Notes: generated from the letters alone by a model not told the origin. 54,246 bases of DNA from CAYSRC01 sp964446385 (GCA_964446385.1 CAYUOH010000014.1:1-54246), one strand, 5' to 3'; shown: positions 17,018 through 25,086, counted from the stretch's first letter. Program-made: numbers and translations.

Positions 17018-17595
17018 AACACAGTTCCTTCTTCTGATTGTGTGGCGGAAATTTCGTTCACTGTTTCTTCTACGCTCTTTGTCGAAACAAGTCGAATGCA
17101 AACATTGAAATAAATAATGTGTGAAATAGCAATAATGGCGCTGCGCAACATTTCTTTTTCAACAGATGATGTTTCGCCGATTTCCTTTACCGAATCGGAA
17201 AGACCGAAACTGTAGGAAATCATATTTTCCAGTTCCATTGAGAAATAGTCAAATGCCACATCATCCATGTAAACTTTTTCCTGCAGTTCAAACATCTTGC
17301 GGATATTTTCCAGTGGCAAAACCAATTTCAGTATGGTGATGCTGATAAGGTGAGCGATGTGGTCGGCATAATACGCTTTTTGAATAGGTTTCTTTACCAA
17401 CCCCATTTTCACATAATTGCGAATCATCGAAGCGGTAATTTCCACATAGCCCAGCGGTTCAAGCACCTGGTTGATATATTTAGTTGTCTGTTCCAGATAC
17501 AGTCCCATATTGGGAAGCTGCCCGTATTTCGGCATACGAACACTTTTCAATGATGTGGACAGTTCGTGTTTGTCTATCATTTCCATAGTTCGCAT
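17014..17595 (-). CDS. DUF1836-type regulator with MerR-like N-terminus
   Basis: This 193-residue protein carries the DUF1836 pattern RMPKYGQLPNMGLYLEQTTK followed by ITASMIRNYVKMGLVKKP, which resembles a MerR-type winged helix. The C-terminal half is helical with no recognised domain. GGAG lies seven bases before the ATG at 17595. The ATG 15 bases further upstream lies within a TATAATG stretch that looks like a -10 element, so it is less likely. It overlaps the esterase fusion gene by 4 bases and probably regulates this operon. Confidence 0.78.
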   Translation of the reverse strand: MRTMEMIDKHELSTSLKSVRMPKYGQLPNMGLYLEQTTKYINQVLEPLGYVEITASMIRNYVKMGLVKKPIQKAYYADHIAHLISITILKLVLPLENIRKMFELQEKVYMDDVAFDYFSMELENMISYSFGLSDSVKEIGETSSVEKEMLRSAIIAISHIIYFNVCIRLVSTKSVEETVNEISATQSEEGTVL

Positions 17596-17651
17596 TATAT
17601 CACTCCACATTATAGATTATCAATATCATATTACAGGTTTTTCATAAACCC

Positions 17652-18065
17652 TTAATCTTCCGGTATAACGATGTGTTCAAGCGCCGATATATGCCACCGC
17701 CTTGCCGTGCGGACGCCGATGTGCATTCTGACGCCGATCTCACCAAAGCTCAGGTTGCTGAGGTACCTCAGGCGCAGCACCGCCTGCCTGTCGGGATCGG
17801 CGACGGTACCTATCGCATGGAGGATCTTATCCTTCAGATCAACGAAGAGGTCGATCTCCGCGTCGATTTTCTCTTCCAGCTCCAAAATCCGTTCCGTACA
17901 TTTCACAAAATGAGCGTCGTTTCCGGGTGTGCTATGTGACCCGCTGTCGGAGATCGGTGAGCCGATATTTGTGAGCATCGCGCGGAGCCTTTCAAGCTCC
18001 TCGATATCTGTATCGATCTTCTCGTTAAGCCGATGCGCCTGACTTAAATACTCTTTTGCTGTCAT
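17652..18065 (-). CDS. Phage-type DUF1492 / sigma region 4-like protein
   Basis: This 137-residue protein starts with a coiled coil (EKIDTDIEELERLRAML) and ends with a helix-turn-helix resembling sigma-70 region 4 (DRQAVLRLRYLSNLSFGEIGVRMHIGVRTARRW). This arrangement is common in phage late-transcription or DUF1492 proteins. It overlaps the preceding minus-strand gene by 4 bases (ATGA). It is the distal gene of the replication module and could regulate it or a missing late region. Confidence 0.72.
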   Translation of the reverse strand: MTAKEYLSQAHRLNEKIDTDIEELERLRAMLTNIGSPISDSGSHSTPGNDAHFVKCTERILELEEKIDAEIDLFVDLKDKILHAIGTVADPDRQAVLRLRYLSNLSFGEIGVRMHIGVRTARRWHISALEHIVIPED

Positions 18066-18328
18066 AAATTACCCCCGTCTCTGTGTACAGTATCTGTTAT
18101 TTCATTTTTCAGCCGTTTAAGCAGATCGTTGCCGTCAGCCCTTGTAAGAACTTTGAGCCATTCCGAGCAAAAGAACGCTTCGCAGTCAATCTCCGTTTTC
18201 TTCGCTTCCCGGTTTCGGGGGAATATGCGCTGTATATTTCGCGCGCGGCGGTAATCCGTCACCGCGCGTATGATGATCGCGTCGGCGACGGCCTCGTATG
18301 GATCCGGTATATAATCATCTTTTTTCAT
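18062..18328 (-). CDS. Hypothetical phage-module protein, 88 residues
   Basis: A basic protein beginning MKKDDYIPDPYEAVADAIII and containing YRRARNIQRIFPRNREAKKTEID. No family is recognised. GGGAGG lies six bases before the ATG at 18328, so the upstream in-frame start at 18388 is rejected. It overlaps the DUF1492-like gene by 4 bases and has similar base composition, so it belongs to the same module. Confidence 0.6.
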   Translation of the reverse strand: MKKDDYIPDPYEAVADAIIIRAVTDYRRARNIQRIFPRNREAKKTEIDCEAFFCSEWLKVLTRADGNDLLKRLKNEITDTVHRDGGNL

Positions 18329-18397
18329 TTTCATCCTCCCGGAATAATGAACTATTGTTTTGATAATAGCGCCGCTTATATCTAACATAAGATCCGC

Positions 18398-18502
18398 AAA
18401 AGTGTAGGTCTGTGCAGGCTATATAAGAAACTATTTTCTATAAGAATTATATTTTCTCTATAGAGAAACTTTCTGTATAAGCCTTCACCGACTTACACTT
18501 TT
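18398..18502. repeat. AT-rich imperfect inverted repeat next to the primase gene (possible origin)
   Basis: The left arm AAAAGTGTAGGTCTGTGCAG (from 18398) and the reverse complement of the right arm, AAAAGTGTAAGTCGGTGAAG (ending at 18502), agree at 16 of 20 positions, and similarity continues inward. About 40 AT-rich bases lie between them, including the perfect palindrome TCTCTATAGAGA. There is no T-run after either arm, so it is a poor terminator. It abuts the stop codon of the P4-type primase-helicase; in phage P4 such a protein binds repeats at its own origin. Confidence 0.5.
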
Positions 18503-18503
18503 A

Positions 18504-20792
18504 TTAATTCAGAAAGTCGTCGAAGCTTTCGGAGGCCTTGTCTTTAAGGTGTACACCGAATATAATGACGCCTTTGTTTGTTTTCTTTCTCTCAAACCCC
18601 GCGTCTTTGACAGCCGTGTAAAAATCCGTTGTGCTGCGTATATATTCCGAGTTTTCCGCGCAGTGGACGCGGTAGGCCTGATAGAATTCGCCCGACTTCG
18701 CGCAAAAGCCCTTGCCGGTTTCGCATCGGTCTTCCAGAAAGTGCGCAAGCCAGTCGTTCTGATTTCTGTATTCGGCCGTCGCTTCGGCGACGACCTTAGG
18801 CACGGGCGGCTTTAAATTCATCTCCATAACCTTACGTGCGCCCTCGATCATCCATGAAAGTATCGCGCCGCCGGCGTTTTCAAACAGGTAGTCGGTGTAG
18901 TTTTTAATATCGCTTTTCCCTGTGATTCGTGCGCCGAACGGCATCACAAGCAGCCGACGCCAGGTCCCGTCGTCGGTGGACCCTACCTTCGGAAGGTGGT
19001 TGGTGTACAGCACGAGAGTGTGGCTCGGGATGAAATCAAACGGGTCCTTGTACTTCTTTTCGGCGCGTATCTCATCGGTCGAGGTCATCTCCTTTACCGT
19101 TTTGGTGCTGATGCGCACCCCTTCTTCAAGCTCCGACGCTATTACAAGGCGCTTGCCTTTCAGTTCCGCAAGCTCCGGGCTTACATTGCGGTTGACCATT
19201 ACGGTAAGCGCGTCGGCCGATATCTTTCCGCTGTAGGAACCGAGTACCCTCGCAAGCGTGTTCCAGAATGTGGATTTTCCGTTGGCGCCCCGTCCGTATG
19301 CGATTATCATCTGCTCCATGTATACCTTTCCGATGCAAACGAGCCCCGCCGCAAGCTGGGCGTATTCGATAACCTCTCGGTCACCGCAAAATACCAGTTC
19401 AAGCTGCTTTGCCCAAAGATCCGCGCCCTGTTCACTCGGAGAAACGGCGGTGCATTTAGTTAAAAAATCCTGCGGCCGGTGTTCGCGTTTTCCCGCAAGT
19501 CCTTTGCGAAGGTCGTACGTAGCGCCCGGGGTGCACAGAAGGAATGCGTCGGCGTCAAGTTCCTGCGGAGATATTAAAAGCATAGGCCGCGCCTCCTTCA
19601 ATGCGGCCGATATAAAGCCGGTATCGCGGCGCTTGAGCACAAAGTTTTCATACTCCGTCGCCCTTTGAAACGCGGTAAAGGCGAAGTACTGATCCTTACT
19701 GAAAAGACTTTCGGCCTTCTTTTTGCCGGACGTCGCAAGTATCTCGGCAGCCCCGTTTTTCTTCATGGTCTCCATTGCCCTGTCACTTGCAGCCCGCGCC
19801 TCGGCCAGCTGATTTTCAGTCAGTTTCTGCGCCACGCCCTGGGCGCGCTGCGCCGATTCCTCCCAGTAAACGCCGTTGTAACAGATAAAATCCGTAGAGG
19901 GGGAATACCGAAGTTCCAAGGCATATTCCTTAGCAAGTACCTTCGCCTGGCCCACGTCGGTAAGGTCCTCCGGCATCCATCGAAAGCCCTCGCAGTACTG
20001 CCCGGGCGGAATATATTCTTTTTGCGCGCTTATCTTTTTATAAAAGGAAAGCGCGCTTTTCCATATCGCCGCAAGCTCGCCTCCGTCAAGCGGCGGATCG
20101 CATTTTTCGGATTCGGCAAGAAACGCGCGGTACGCGTCTCCCGAATCCCCGAGCCGTTTTAATATTTTCGCGGCAAAGCGGCTCATAACACTGTTGCGGG
20201 ATCCCTCGGGAATACGTCGGCCGGTATCCGGTTCTTTCGCCGTATTAACCGAACCGGGAAGATATTCCGCCAAAACGGTATCGACCGTTTCATCGCCGTC
20301 GAACAGCTCCACGTTTCCATCGGTGGTGCCGAAGAAGAACCTCGCGGCATCCACTGCGTTTGGGTCGAAGAAGGGGAATAAAGATCGCACCTGTCGTTTC
20401 ATCTCGCTGTAGACTGCGGGATCGGTCTGTTCGGGAATAGGGAAGAAGCAGTGAAAACGCGGGCGGGCGGCTTTGCCGTTTTTCTTTTTGCCGTTGTTGC
20501 GGCTGTAGTGCACACCGAACGCAACGTCCGGCAGGGCGTCGCGTATATCGGCGGGCGTTACCCAGTCGGAGGGGTTTTCGCTGTGGTCGTTGTCGCAGTC
20601 CATCACAAGACAGTCGCTTTTGATAAAATTATCCGTGCTGCGGTATCCGTTTTTGTACTCCACCGCCACATAATCGTGGCTGACCGCAGCCCTGAATGAT
20701 TCGAGATTGTCGATTGCGGCCCCGGATGGATACAGGCAGTTGCCGGCGGCGCCGATCCTGCCGGAACAGTATAAAATAAACGTGTGTTTCAT
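18504..20792 (-). CDS. P4-type primase-helicase
   Basis: This 762-residue replication protein combines an N-terminal primase and a C-terminal helicase, as in phage P4 alpha and D5-like proteins. The AEP primase core shows VMDCDND (63-69) and PRFHCFFP (111-118). The helicase Walker A is GRGANGKST (500-508), followed by a superfamily 3-like block (KGKRLVIASELEEG, LYTNHLPKVGSTDDGTWRR). The start follows the polymerase stop by 12 bases with GGAGAAA upstream. It should open and prime the origin of a phage or satellite. The inverted repeat directly after its stop may be its target. Confidence 0.88.
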   Translation of the reverse strand: MKHTFILYCSGRIGAAGNCLYPSGAAIDNLESFRAAVSHDYVAVEYKNGYRSTDNFIKSDCLVMDCDNDHSENPSDWVTPADIRDALPDVAFGVHYSRNNGKKKNGKAARPRFHCFFPIPEQTDPAVYSEMKRQVRSLFPFFDPNAVDAARFFFGTTDGNVELFDGDETVDTVLAEYLPGSVNTAKEPDTGRRIPEGSRNSVMSRFAAKILKRLGDSGDAYRAFLAESEKCDPPLDGGELAAIWKSALSFYKKISAQKEYIPPGQYCEGFRWMPEDLTDVGQAKVLAKEYALELRYSPSTDFICYNGVYWEESAQRAQGVAQKLTENQLAEARAASDRAMETMKKNGAAEILATSGKKKAESLFSKDQYFAFTAFQRATEYENFVLKRRDTGFISAALKEARPMLLISPQELDADAFLLCTPGATYDLRKGLAGKREHRPQDFLTKCTAVSPSEQGADLWAKQLELVFCGDREVIEYAQLAAGLVCIGKVYMEQMIIAYGRGANGKSTFWNTLARVLGSYSGKISADALTVMVNRNVSPELAELKGKRLVIASELEEGVRISTKTVKEMTSTDEIRAEKKYKDPFDFIPSHTLVLYTNHLPKVGSTDDGTWRRLLVMPFGARITGKSDIKNYTDYLFENAGGAILSWMIEGARKVMEMNLKPPVPKVVAEATAEYRNQNDWLAHFLEDRCETGKGFCAKSGEFYQAYRVHCAENSEYIRSTTDFYTAVKDAGFERKKTNKGVIIFGVHLKDKASESFDDFLN

Positions 20793-20804
20793 TCTTTTTC
20801 TCCG

Positions 20805-22742
20805 TTAATCTTTGCGGTAAAAGTCACATATATAACCGTCCGCCTTTAATATCAGCCCGGATGCCCACGCCGGAGTTTCGCTCATGACCGAGATGATGTT
20901 TTCCAAAGAAGTTTCCTCCTGCTCTATGACCACCTCGTCATGTACGTGCATAACTATCCTGTATCCCTCGTGAGCAAGCCTTATCATTGACTCCGCGAGA
21001 ATGTCTCTCGCGATACCCTGAACGGCGTTTTCAACGAATCTCGCCCCGTAGGTCTCCATGCGCTCCCATTTCTTCTGCGCGCCGGTGCCTTCGAATGTGA
21101 CGGTCTCGCCGCCGTATCTGTTTATCTCAACTTGAGGCTTCACATAGCAAAGGCGTCTGCCTGAGGGAAGAACCAGAAAAAGTACTCCGCTTTGGTACTC
21201 GAATCTGATGCCACGGGAATATGCCGGAAGATGATACTTTACGCAGTGGATCGCGGCGCCGCCGATCTCGCGCCATAGGCGTGTGATCCCCGTATTTGCT
21301 CTGCGCCAGGCGTCAACCAGAGGCTGCAGTTCGTCCTCATTTACTCCGTATTCAAGCGCTCCCATGGCCGTAAGCGCGCCTACGGAGCCTCCGTAGCCCA
21401 GCGCAAGCTCGGCGATCTTGCCGCGCTGCCGCAGATGTCCGTTTATTCCGTTCTTTTCGACCGGCACGTGAAACATTGCGCTTGCGCTTGCGGCATATAT
21501 ATCCCCGCCGTTTTTGAAAACCTCCATTCGCCATTTTTCGTTTGCAAGCCAGGCGATGACCCTTGCCTCGATGGCTGAAAAATCAACCGCATAGAATTCA
21601 GAGCCCGCCTTCGGTACAAACGCCGTGCGAATGAGTTCCGAAAGCAGCGCCGGAACCGAGCCGTATTTCTCCCCGGCTTTGTCGAACCGCCCCGTTCGTA
21701 TAAGAGAGCGCGCCACACCCAGATCTTCAATGTGATTCTGCGGAAGGTTTTGAACCTGAATAAGACGTCCGGCGTATCGCCCGGTACGGTTGGCGCCGTA
21801 AAACTGGATAAGTCCGCGCGCCCTGCCGTCCGAACAGACGGCGCTCTGCATGGCCGAGTATTTCTTCACGCTGCTTTTTGAAAGATCCTGACGCAGGGCA
21901 AGCGCCTTTTGGACTTCGCCTTCGTTCCCTTTCATAAGCTCCGAAACGCAGGTCTTCGAAAGAGAATCCGTATTCACACCTCTTTCCGATAGCCAGACCT
22001 TAAGCTGCGCCGGGCTGTTGGGGTTTTCAAGGCCTGTCAGATCCTTCGCCGTACTAAGCGCTGCGTTTTTATACTGTCCGTCACAACGCACCGCCTGATC
22101 TACAAGCGTCATATCCAGCATTACGCCCCGGTCGTTTATTTGCTGATCCCAAACGTAGTTGTCCCATTCGCTGTGCGGCACCGGGAATTTCGAAAGCCTT
22201 CGCTGTATCGCAAGCTCGGTTTCCACGTCGCGTCTGTTGTATTCTTTGAAAAGTTCCCAGCGCTCGGGCGAATCGGCGGGGGAGTGTCTTATGAAAGAAC
22301 CGTCCTTCGACGCAGCCGGCACGCAGAAATACCGCACAAGCTCCTTTCCTTCCTTAAGCTTCTGCTTTTCAAGGCCCAGCACCGCCCCCGCGCCTTCAAG
22401 CGAAAGCGGAAGCCCAAGCTCTGCCGCCCACACCATCGTGCAGCGCCAGGAAGTGGGGGAGAGGTAGGTCCCCGCCGGCATACCGAGATACGCCGAAAGG
22501 CAGACGCGCTCGAACATCGCGTTGAAGGCGGTCTTGATCACGGTATCGTCTGTAAGCGCGCCGTGTACTTCGTCCGGGATTATCTCCCCGGCGGCAAGGT
22601 CGATCACCTTCGCCTCGCCGCCGTCGGCGCTGTACCCGAACAGCAATATCTCAAAATCCGGCGATTCCGCGTAGCGGTAAACCCCGGTTTTCCCCAGATC
22701 GGCCGATGAATAGGTCTCAATGTCTATAGATAAATAATTCAT
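20805..22742 (-). CDS. Phage-type family A DNA polymerase with 3'-5' exonuclease domain
   Basis: A 645-residue DNA polymerase. The proofreading domain shows DIET (7-10) and the exo III signature YNRRD (168-172). Polymerase motif A is DFSAIEAR (387-394), motif B spans 438-452 (RQRGKIAELALGYGG), and motif C contains HDEVV near 601-605. It lacks the 5'-3' nuclease domain of cellular PolI, as usual in phage enzymes. The frame is open from 22802, but the exonuclease fold begins at MNYLSIDIET, so the ATG at 22742 is chosen; GGGGAT upstream is a weak ribosome site. A strong terminator lies 25-70 bases upstream, so expression probably needs readthrough. Confidence 0.9.
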   Translation of the reverse strand: MNYLSIDIETYSSADLGKTGVYRYAESPDFEILLFGYSADGGEAKVIDLAAGEIIPDEVHGALTDDTVIKTAFNAMFERVCLSAYLGMPAGTYLSPTSWRCTMVWAAELGLPLSLEGAGAVLGLEKQKLKEGKELVRYFCVPAASKDGSFIRHSPADSPERWELFKEYNRRDVETELAIQRRLSKFPVPHSEWDNYVWDQQINDRGVMLDMTLVDQAVRCDGQYKNAALSTAKDLTGLENPNSPAQLKVWLSERGVNTDSLSKTCVSELMKGNEGEVQKALALRQDLSKSSVKKYSAMQSAVCSDGRARGLIQFYGANRTGRYAGRLIQVQNLPQNHIEDLGVARSLIRTGRFDKAGEKYGSVPALLSELIRTAFVPKAGSEFYAVDFSAIEARVIAWLANEKWRMEVFKNGGDIYAASASAMFHVPVEKNGINGHLRQRGKIAELALGYGGSVGALTAMGALEYGVNEDELQPLVDAWRRANTGITRLWREIGGAAIHCVKYHLPAYSRGIRFEYQSGVLFLVLPSGRRLCYVKPQVEINRYGGETVTFEGTGAQKKWERMETYGARFVENAVQGIARDILAESMIRLAHEGYRIVMHVHDEVVIEQEETSLENIISVMSETPAWASGLILKADGYICDFYRKD

Positions 22743-22756
22743 AATATCCCCGTTCA

Positions 22757-22811
22757 GATAAAAAATGCCCGGCGAATGCAGAAAGTACTCAGCTTTCCGC
22801 ATTCGCCGGGC
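22757..22811 (-). terminator. Strong terminator between the Zn-finger gene and the polymerase gene
   Basis: Arms at 22811-22793 and 22785-22767 form a 19 bp stem (one G-U on the minus strand) with a seven-base loop, followed by ATTTTTTATC. It stands inside the run of minus-strand replication genes, after the small zinc protein and before the polymerase. Confidence 0.85.
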
Positions 22812-22827
22812 GTTGGTCGTTAAGCGT

Positions 22828-23028
22828 TCAGCTTACGCCGATTTGCTCCGTGCGAACTTCTGTATTATACGATGTTATCGCAATTATGTTTGCGCACCGC
22901 GGACATTTTATTTCAATGCGCCCGACATATTCCGGCGACAGGTCTAAAAGCCTTTTGTTTGTACAGCAGGGGCACTCTACCGGATTACCCCCAATCCGTC
23001 CTGGCGGTACGATTTTTTCAATTCTCAT
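22828..23028 (-). CDS. Small Com-like zinc-finger protein, 66 residues
   Basis: Two cysteine groups (19/21/22 and 42/45) in ECPCCTNKRLLDLSPEYVG and IEIKCPRCANIIAIT give a zinc ribbon like the Com translational activator of Mu-type phages. AAAGGAG lies about 11 bases before the ATG at 23028. The frame is open further up to 23151, but that extension runs through the 10 bp repeat flank and is probably not coding. It heads the replication module and may be a regulator. Confidence 0.68.
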   Translation of the reverse strand: MRIEKIVPPGRIGGNPVECPCCTNKRLLDLSPEYVGRIEIKCPRCANIIAITSYNTEVRTEQIGVS

Positions 23029-23120
23029 TTGTTCATCAGCTCCTTTGAAACCGGGATTTATTCTCTCTTTAATTAAATTATATTGAATGAAATAATCCCA
23101 TTCAAGTGCTGTACAATCCC

Positions 23121-23260
23121 ATTTTGTCCATATTTGTCCGGATATGTCCATATCAGTCCATATTTGTTTTGATCAATCCATATTTGTTTTGATCAGTCCA
23201 TATTTGTCCTGATCAGTCCATAACAGTCTTTATCAGTCCATATTAGTCCTGATCAGTCCT
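23121..23260. repeat. Array with a 10 bp period, 14 units (possible iterons)
   Basis: Successive 10-mers read TATTTGTCCG, GATATGTCCA, TATCAGTCCA, TATTTGTTTT, GATCAATCCA, TATTTGTTTT, GATCAGTCCA, TATTTGTCCT, GATCAGTCCA and so on. Most end in GTCCA or a close variant. Pairs of units make a 20 bp higher-order repeat. A 10 bp period places every copy on the same face of the helix. It lies at the head of the replication genes and its right end covers the last codons of the ArpU-like gene. An initiator or regulator binding array is inferred. Confidence 0.75.
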
Positions 23261-23699
23261 GACTATTTATGAATTTTAAGATCACATCGGTTTTGCATTT
23301 GTTTTCAAGCGTTTCAAGATATTCCGTAAGATCTTTGTCATTCAAAAGCGCGTCAAACATCTTGTCGCGGACCCTGTAAAATGTTGTCCGGGAGAACGGG
23401 AAATCGTCTATGGCAGCAATGTTGTCCAGCTTATCACTGTAGGCAAGCTCTACCAGATAATATTGCCTAGGTTCAAGCTTTACGACAGCCATATGTATCT
23501 GCCATTTGAATTCAAGGAAGTCATCCAGCGTGCCTTCGGCCCATTCCAGCGCAGCGAGTGTGGGCGCCCGCTGCTCATCGTAATGTATCTCCTGCCTTAT
23601 AACCGAAATATTTTCCCTCAGTCTGCGGATATATTCCGGAGCTTTACGCCACTTAAAAAGCAGCCTGTGTATTTTTGCGTGCTCTTCGCTCATTTTCAT
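23253..23699 (-). CDS. ArpU-like phage regulator
   Basis: This 148-residue protein has a helical N-terminus and a C-terminal helix-turn-helix-like part (QYYLVELAYSDKLDNIAAI, FPFSRTTFYRVRDKMFDALL) that resembles the ArpU/RinA group of phage transcription activators. GGAGGG lies eight bases before the ATG at 23699. It is the first gene of the minus-strand module, and its last codons overlap the 10 bp repeat array, so it might act on that array. The family assignment is from pattern only. Confidence 0.62.
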   Translation of the reverse strand: MKMSEEHAKIHRLLFKWRKAPEYIRRLRENISVIRQEIHYDEQRAPTLAALEWAEGTLDDFLEFKWQIHMAVVKLEPRQYYLVELAYSDKLDNIAAIDDFPFSRTTFYRVRDKMFDALLNDKDLTEYLETLENKCKTDVILKFINSQD

Positions 23700-23802
23700 T
23701 TTTGGAACCCTCCCTGTTTATATTCAATATCTCTATTTTATAAAAAGGGTAGTCCGGTCACGCGGACAATGAAAAATATAATTTTTAGAAATTATATAAA
23801 TA

Positions 23803-23872
23803 AAAAAAGGCTTCGCTACAGCAGAAAGCCCGATACTGCGGGACTTTCGGCACTGTAACGAAGCCTTTGGTG
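23803..23872 (-). terminator. Long hairpin terminator after the 66-residue gene
   Basis: On the minus strand AAAGGCTTCGTTACAG pairs with CTGTAGCGAAGCCTTT, with an inner hairpin around the CCCGCAGTATCGGG part, and a run of seven T follows. A partial copy of this hairpin occurs at 9941-9980. Confidence 0.75.
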
Positions 23873-23973
23873 TTGAGGAGGGAGTTAAATTATAACGGTC
23901 GGCAACGCAGAGGTAAAAGCGACATCAAACTGTCAATATAATAAATTGTCCATACTTCCTAATTTTTTAGAGT

Positions 23974-24174
23974 TTACTGTTCCAAGAGTAATTGAAGTTT
24001 TTTAATTCTATCTTCTATGTCAATTCCATTATCATTTTGTGTGATAGTTATCCTTTCGATTTCCTCATCTGTAGCCGTATTATTAATAACATAAAGCTTC
24101 TGTTTTTCAGCATGCTTCAAATGTTCTTCTCTTCTTGAAAACTCCTCATTTCTGAACTCCTGTAGGTCAATCAT
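23974..24174 (-). CDS. Hypothetical protein, 66 residues, probably coiled coil
   Basis: AAAGGAG lies six bases before the ATG at 24174. The product begins MIDLQEFRNEEFSRREEHLK and ends EDRIKKLQLLLEQ, both charged and heptad-like. It has no membrane segment or known motif. Base composition is AT-richer than the replication module to its left. A terminator follows at 23803-23872. The function is unknown. Confidence 0.6.
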   Translation of the reverse strand: MIDLQEFRNEEFSRREEHLKHAEKQKLYVINNTATDEEIERITITQNDNGIDIEDRIKKLQLLLEQ

Positions 24175-24318
24175 GTACAACTCCTTTCTTCCTGTATGGT
24201 AAATTTACCTGGGTTAATTCGCCATGTTGTGTCATATGTAACATCCGGAATCTAAGGATATTAAATTTAACATAACATAAAATGCACATAATCACAAATA
24301 TGGTCATTCCATTTTACT

Positions 24319-24353
24319 CAAAAAAAGGGGAGGTGTCCGAAGACATCTCCCCT
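24319..24353 (-). terminator. Terminator of the pilin gene
   Basis: The 12 bp stem AGGGGAGATGTC/GACACCTCCCCT with loop TTCG is followed by TTTTTTT on the minus strand. The same hairpin recurs at 25220-25245. Confidence 0.85.
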
Positions 24354-24381
24354 ATACTGTTGTTGGATTTGTAAGCGTGAA

Positions 24382-25086
24382 CTAATCCTGAATCGGTATC
24401 CAACCCTGACCGGCAGGAGGAGTCTGGTATTGGTTCACGCTGGCAGCGCTTTGATAATAATAATGACCGTCTACAAGATATACGTCGCCTTTTACATATC
24501 CGGCAGATTGGGGTTCAGTTATTACAGCGATGTTATAAATATCTATCGAATGAGCAACACCTGCATCTATAAGCTGCTGTGCAGTAAAGTCTCTCTGCGC
24601 CCACGGCTGAAATCCCCATACTATTACGCAGGTTCCGCTTTCGTCGGAAAGAATTGTACCGTTTGTCCTTTCGCCGGTAGAAAGAGGAATAACAGGCGTA
24701 CTGCTGCCGGGATCATCTTCACCGCTGCCGCCTTCATAGCCGTCGGTGTGGACGGTGCAGGTCAGCTGGCTGAGCGTGGGGAAATAGCTAGAATCATCAC
24801 CTTCTGCATCCGGAACCCATGCATATTCGCCCTTGCTGGGACATAACTTAATTGCATTATTATATTGATGTGCAAAAGATTCGGAATATGTGTCAAATTT
24901 GTCCAGCATAACGCAAGAAACAACTTCGACATATAGTGAACGCCTGTTGGAATGGCAGGCTGCCTCCTTTGCCCTGTTGAGAGTGCCTTCGAATATAGGT
25001 GCAACCAATGACACCAGAATAGCGATGATCGCTACAACCAGAAGAAGCTCGAGGAGCGCAAAGCCTTTGTTTGTTCTGTTATTCAC
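24382..25086 (-). CDS. Type IV pilin-like prepilin with carbohydrate-binding-like C-terminus
   Basis: A 234-residue prepilin. The leader NNRTNKG ends at a processing site G/F, and the mature protein starts FALLELLLVVAIIAILVSL with the conserved Glu5, followed by a hydrophobic helix. The last ~40 residues (YVKGDVYLVDGHYYYQSA ... QGWIPI) resemble the short aromatic fold of CBM5/12 chitin-binding modules. Translation starts at GTG 25086 with AGAGG upstream. No prepilin peptidase, assembly ATPase or other pilin lies nearby, so it would need machinery encoded elsewhere. Confidence 0.8.
   Translation of the reverse strand: MNNRTNKGFALLELLLVVAIIAILVSLVAPIFEGTLNRAKEAACHSNRRSLYVEVVSCVMLDKFDTYSESFAHQYNNAIKLCPSKGEYAWVPDAEGDDSSYFPTLSQLTCTVHTDGYEGGSGEDDPGSSTPVIPLSTGERTNGTILSDESGTCVIVWGFQPWAQRDFTAQQLIDAGVAHSIDIYNIAVITEPQSAGYVKGDVYLVDGHYYYQSAASVNQYQTPPAGQGWIPIQD

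Noticed and set aside
18398..18502. Rho-independent terminator of the primase gene
   Set aside because: The arms are imperfect, the loop is long and no T-run follows on either strand.
22140..22709. 189-codon plus-strand frame inside the polymerase gene
   Set aside because: Antisense to a polymerase with all catalytic motifs; rich in Arg and Pro as expected for a shadow frame.
23121..23260. CRISPR array
   Set aside because: The period is only 10-20 bp with no unique spacers and no cas genes nearby.
17600..23960. Attachment-site repeats flanking the replication module
   Set aside because: I compared the two flanks by eye; only short AT-rich similarities were seen, not a convincing att repeat.
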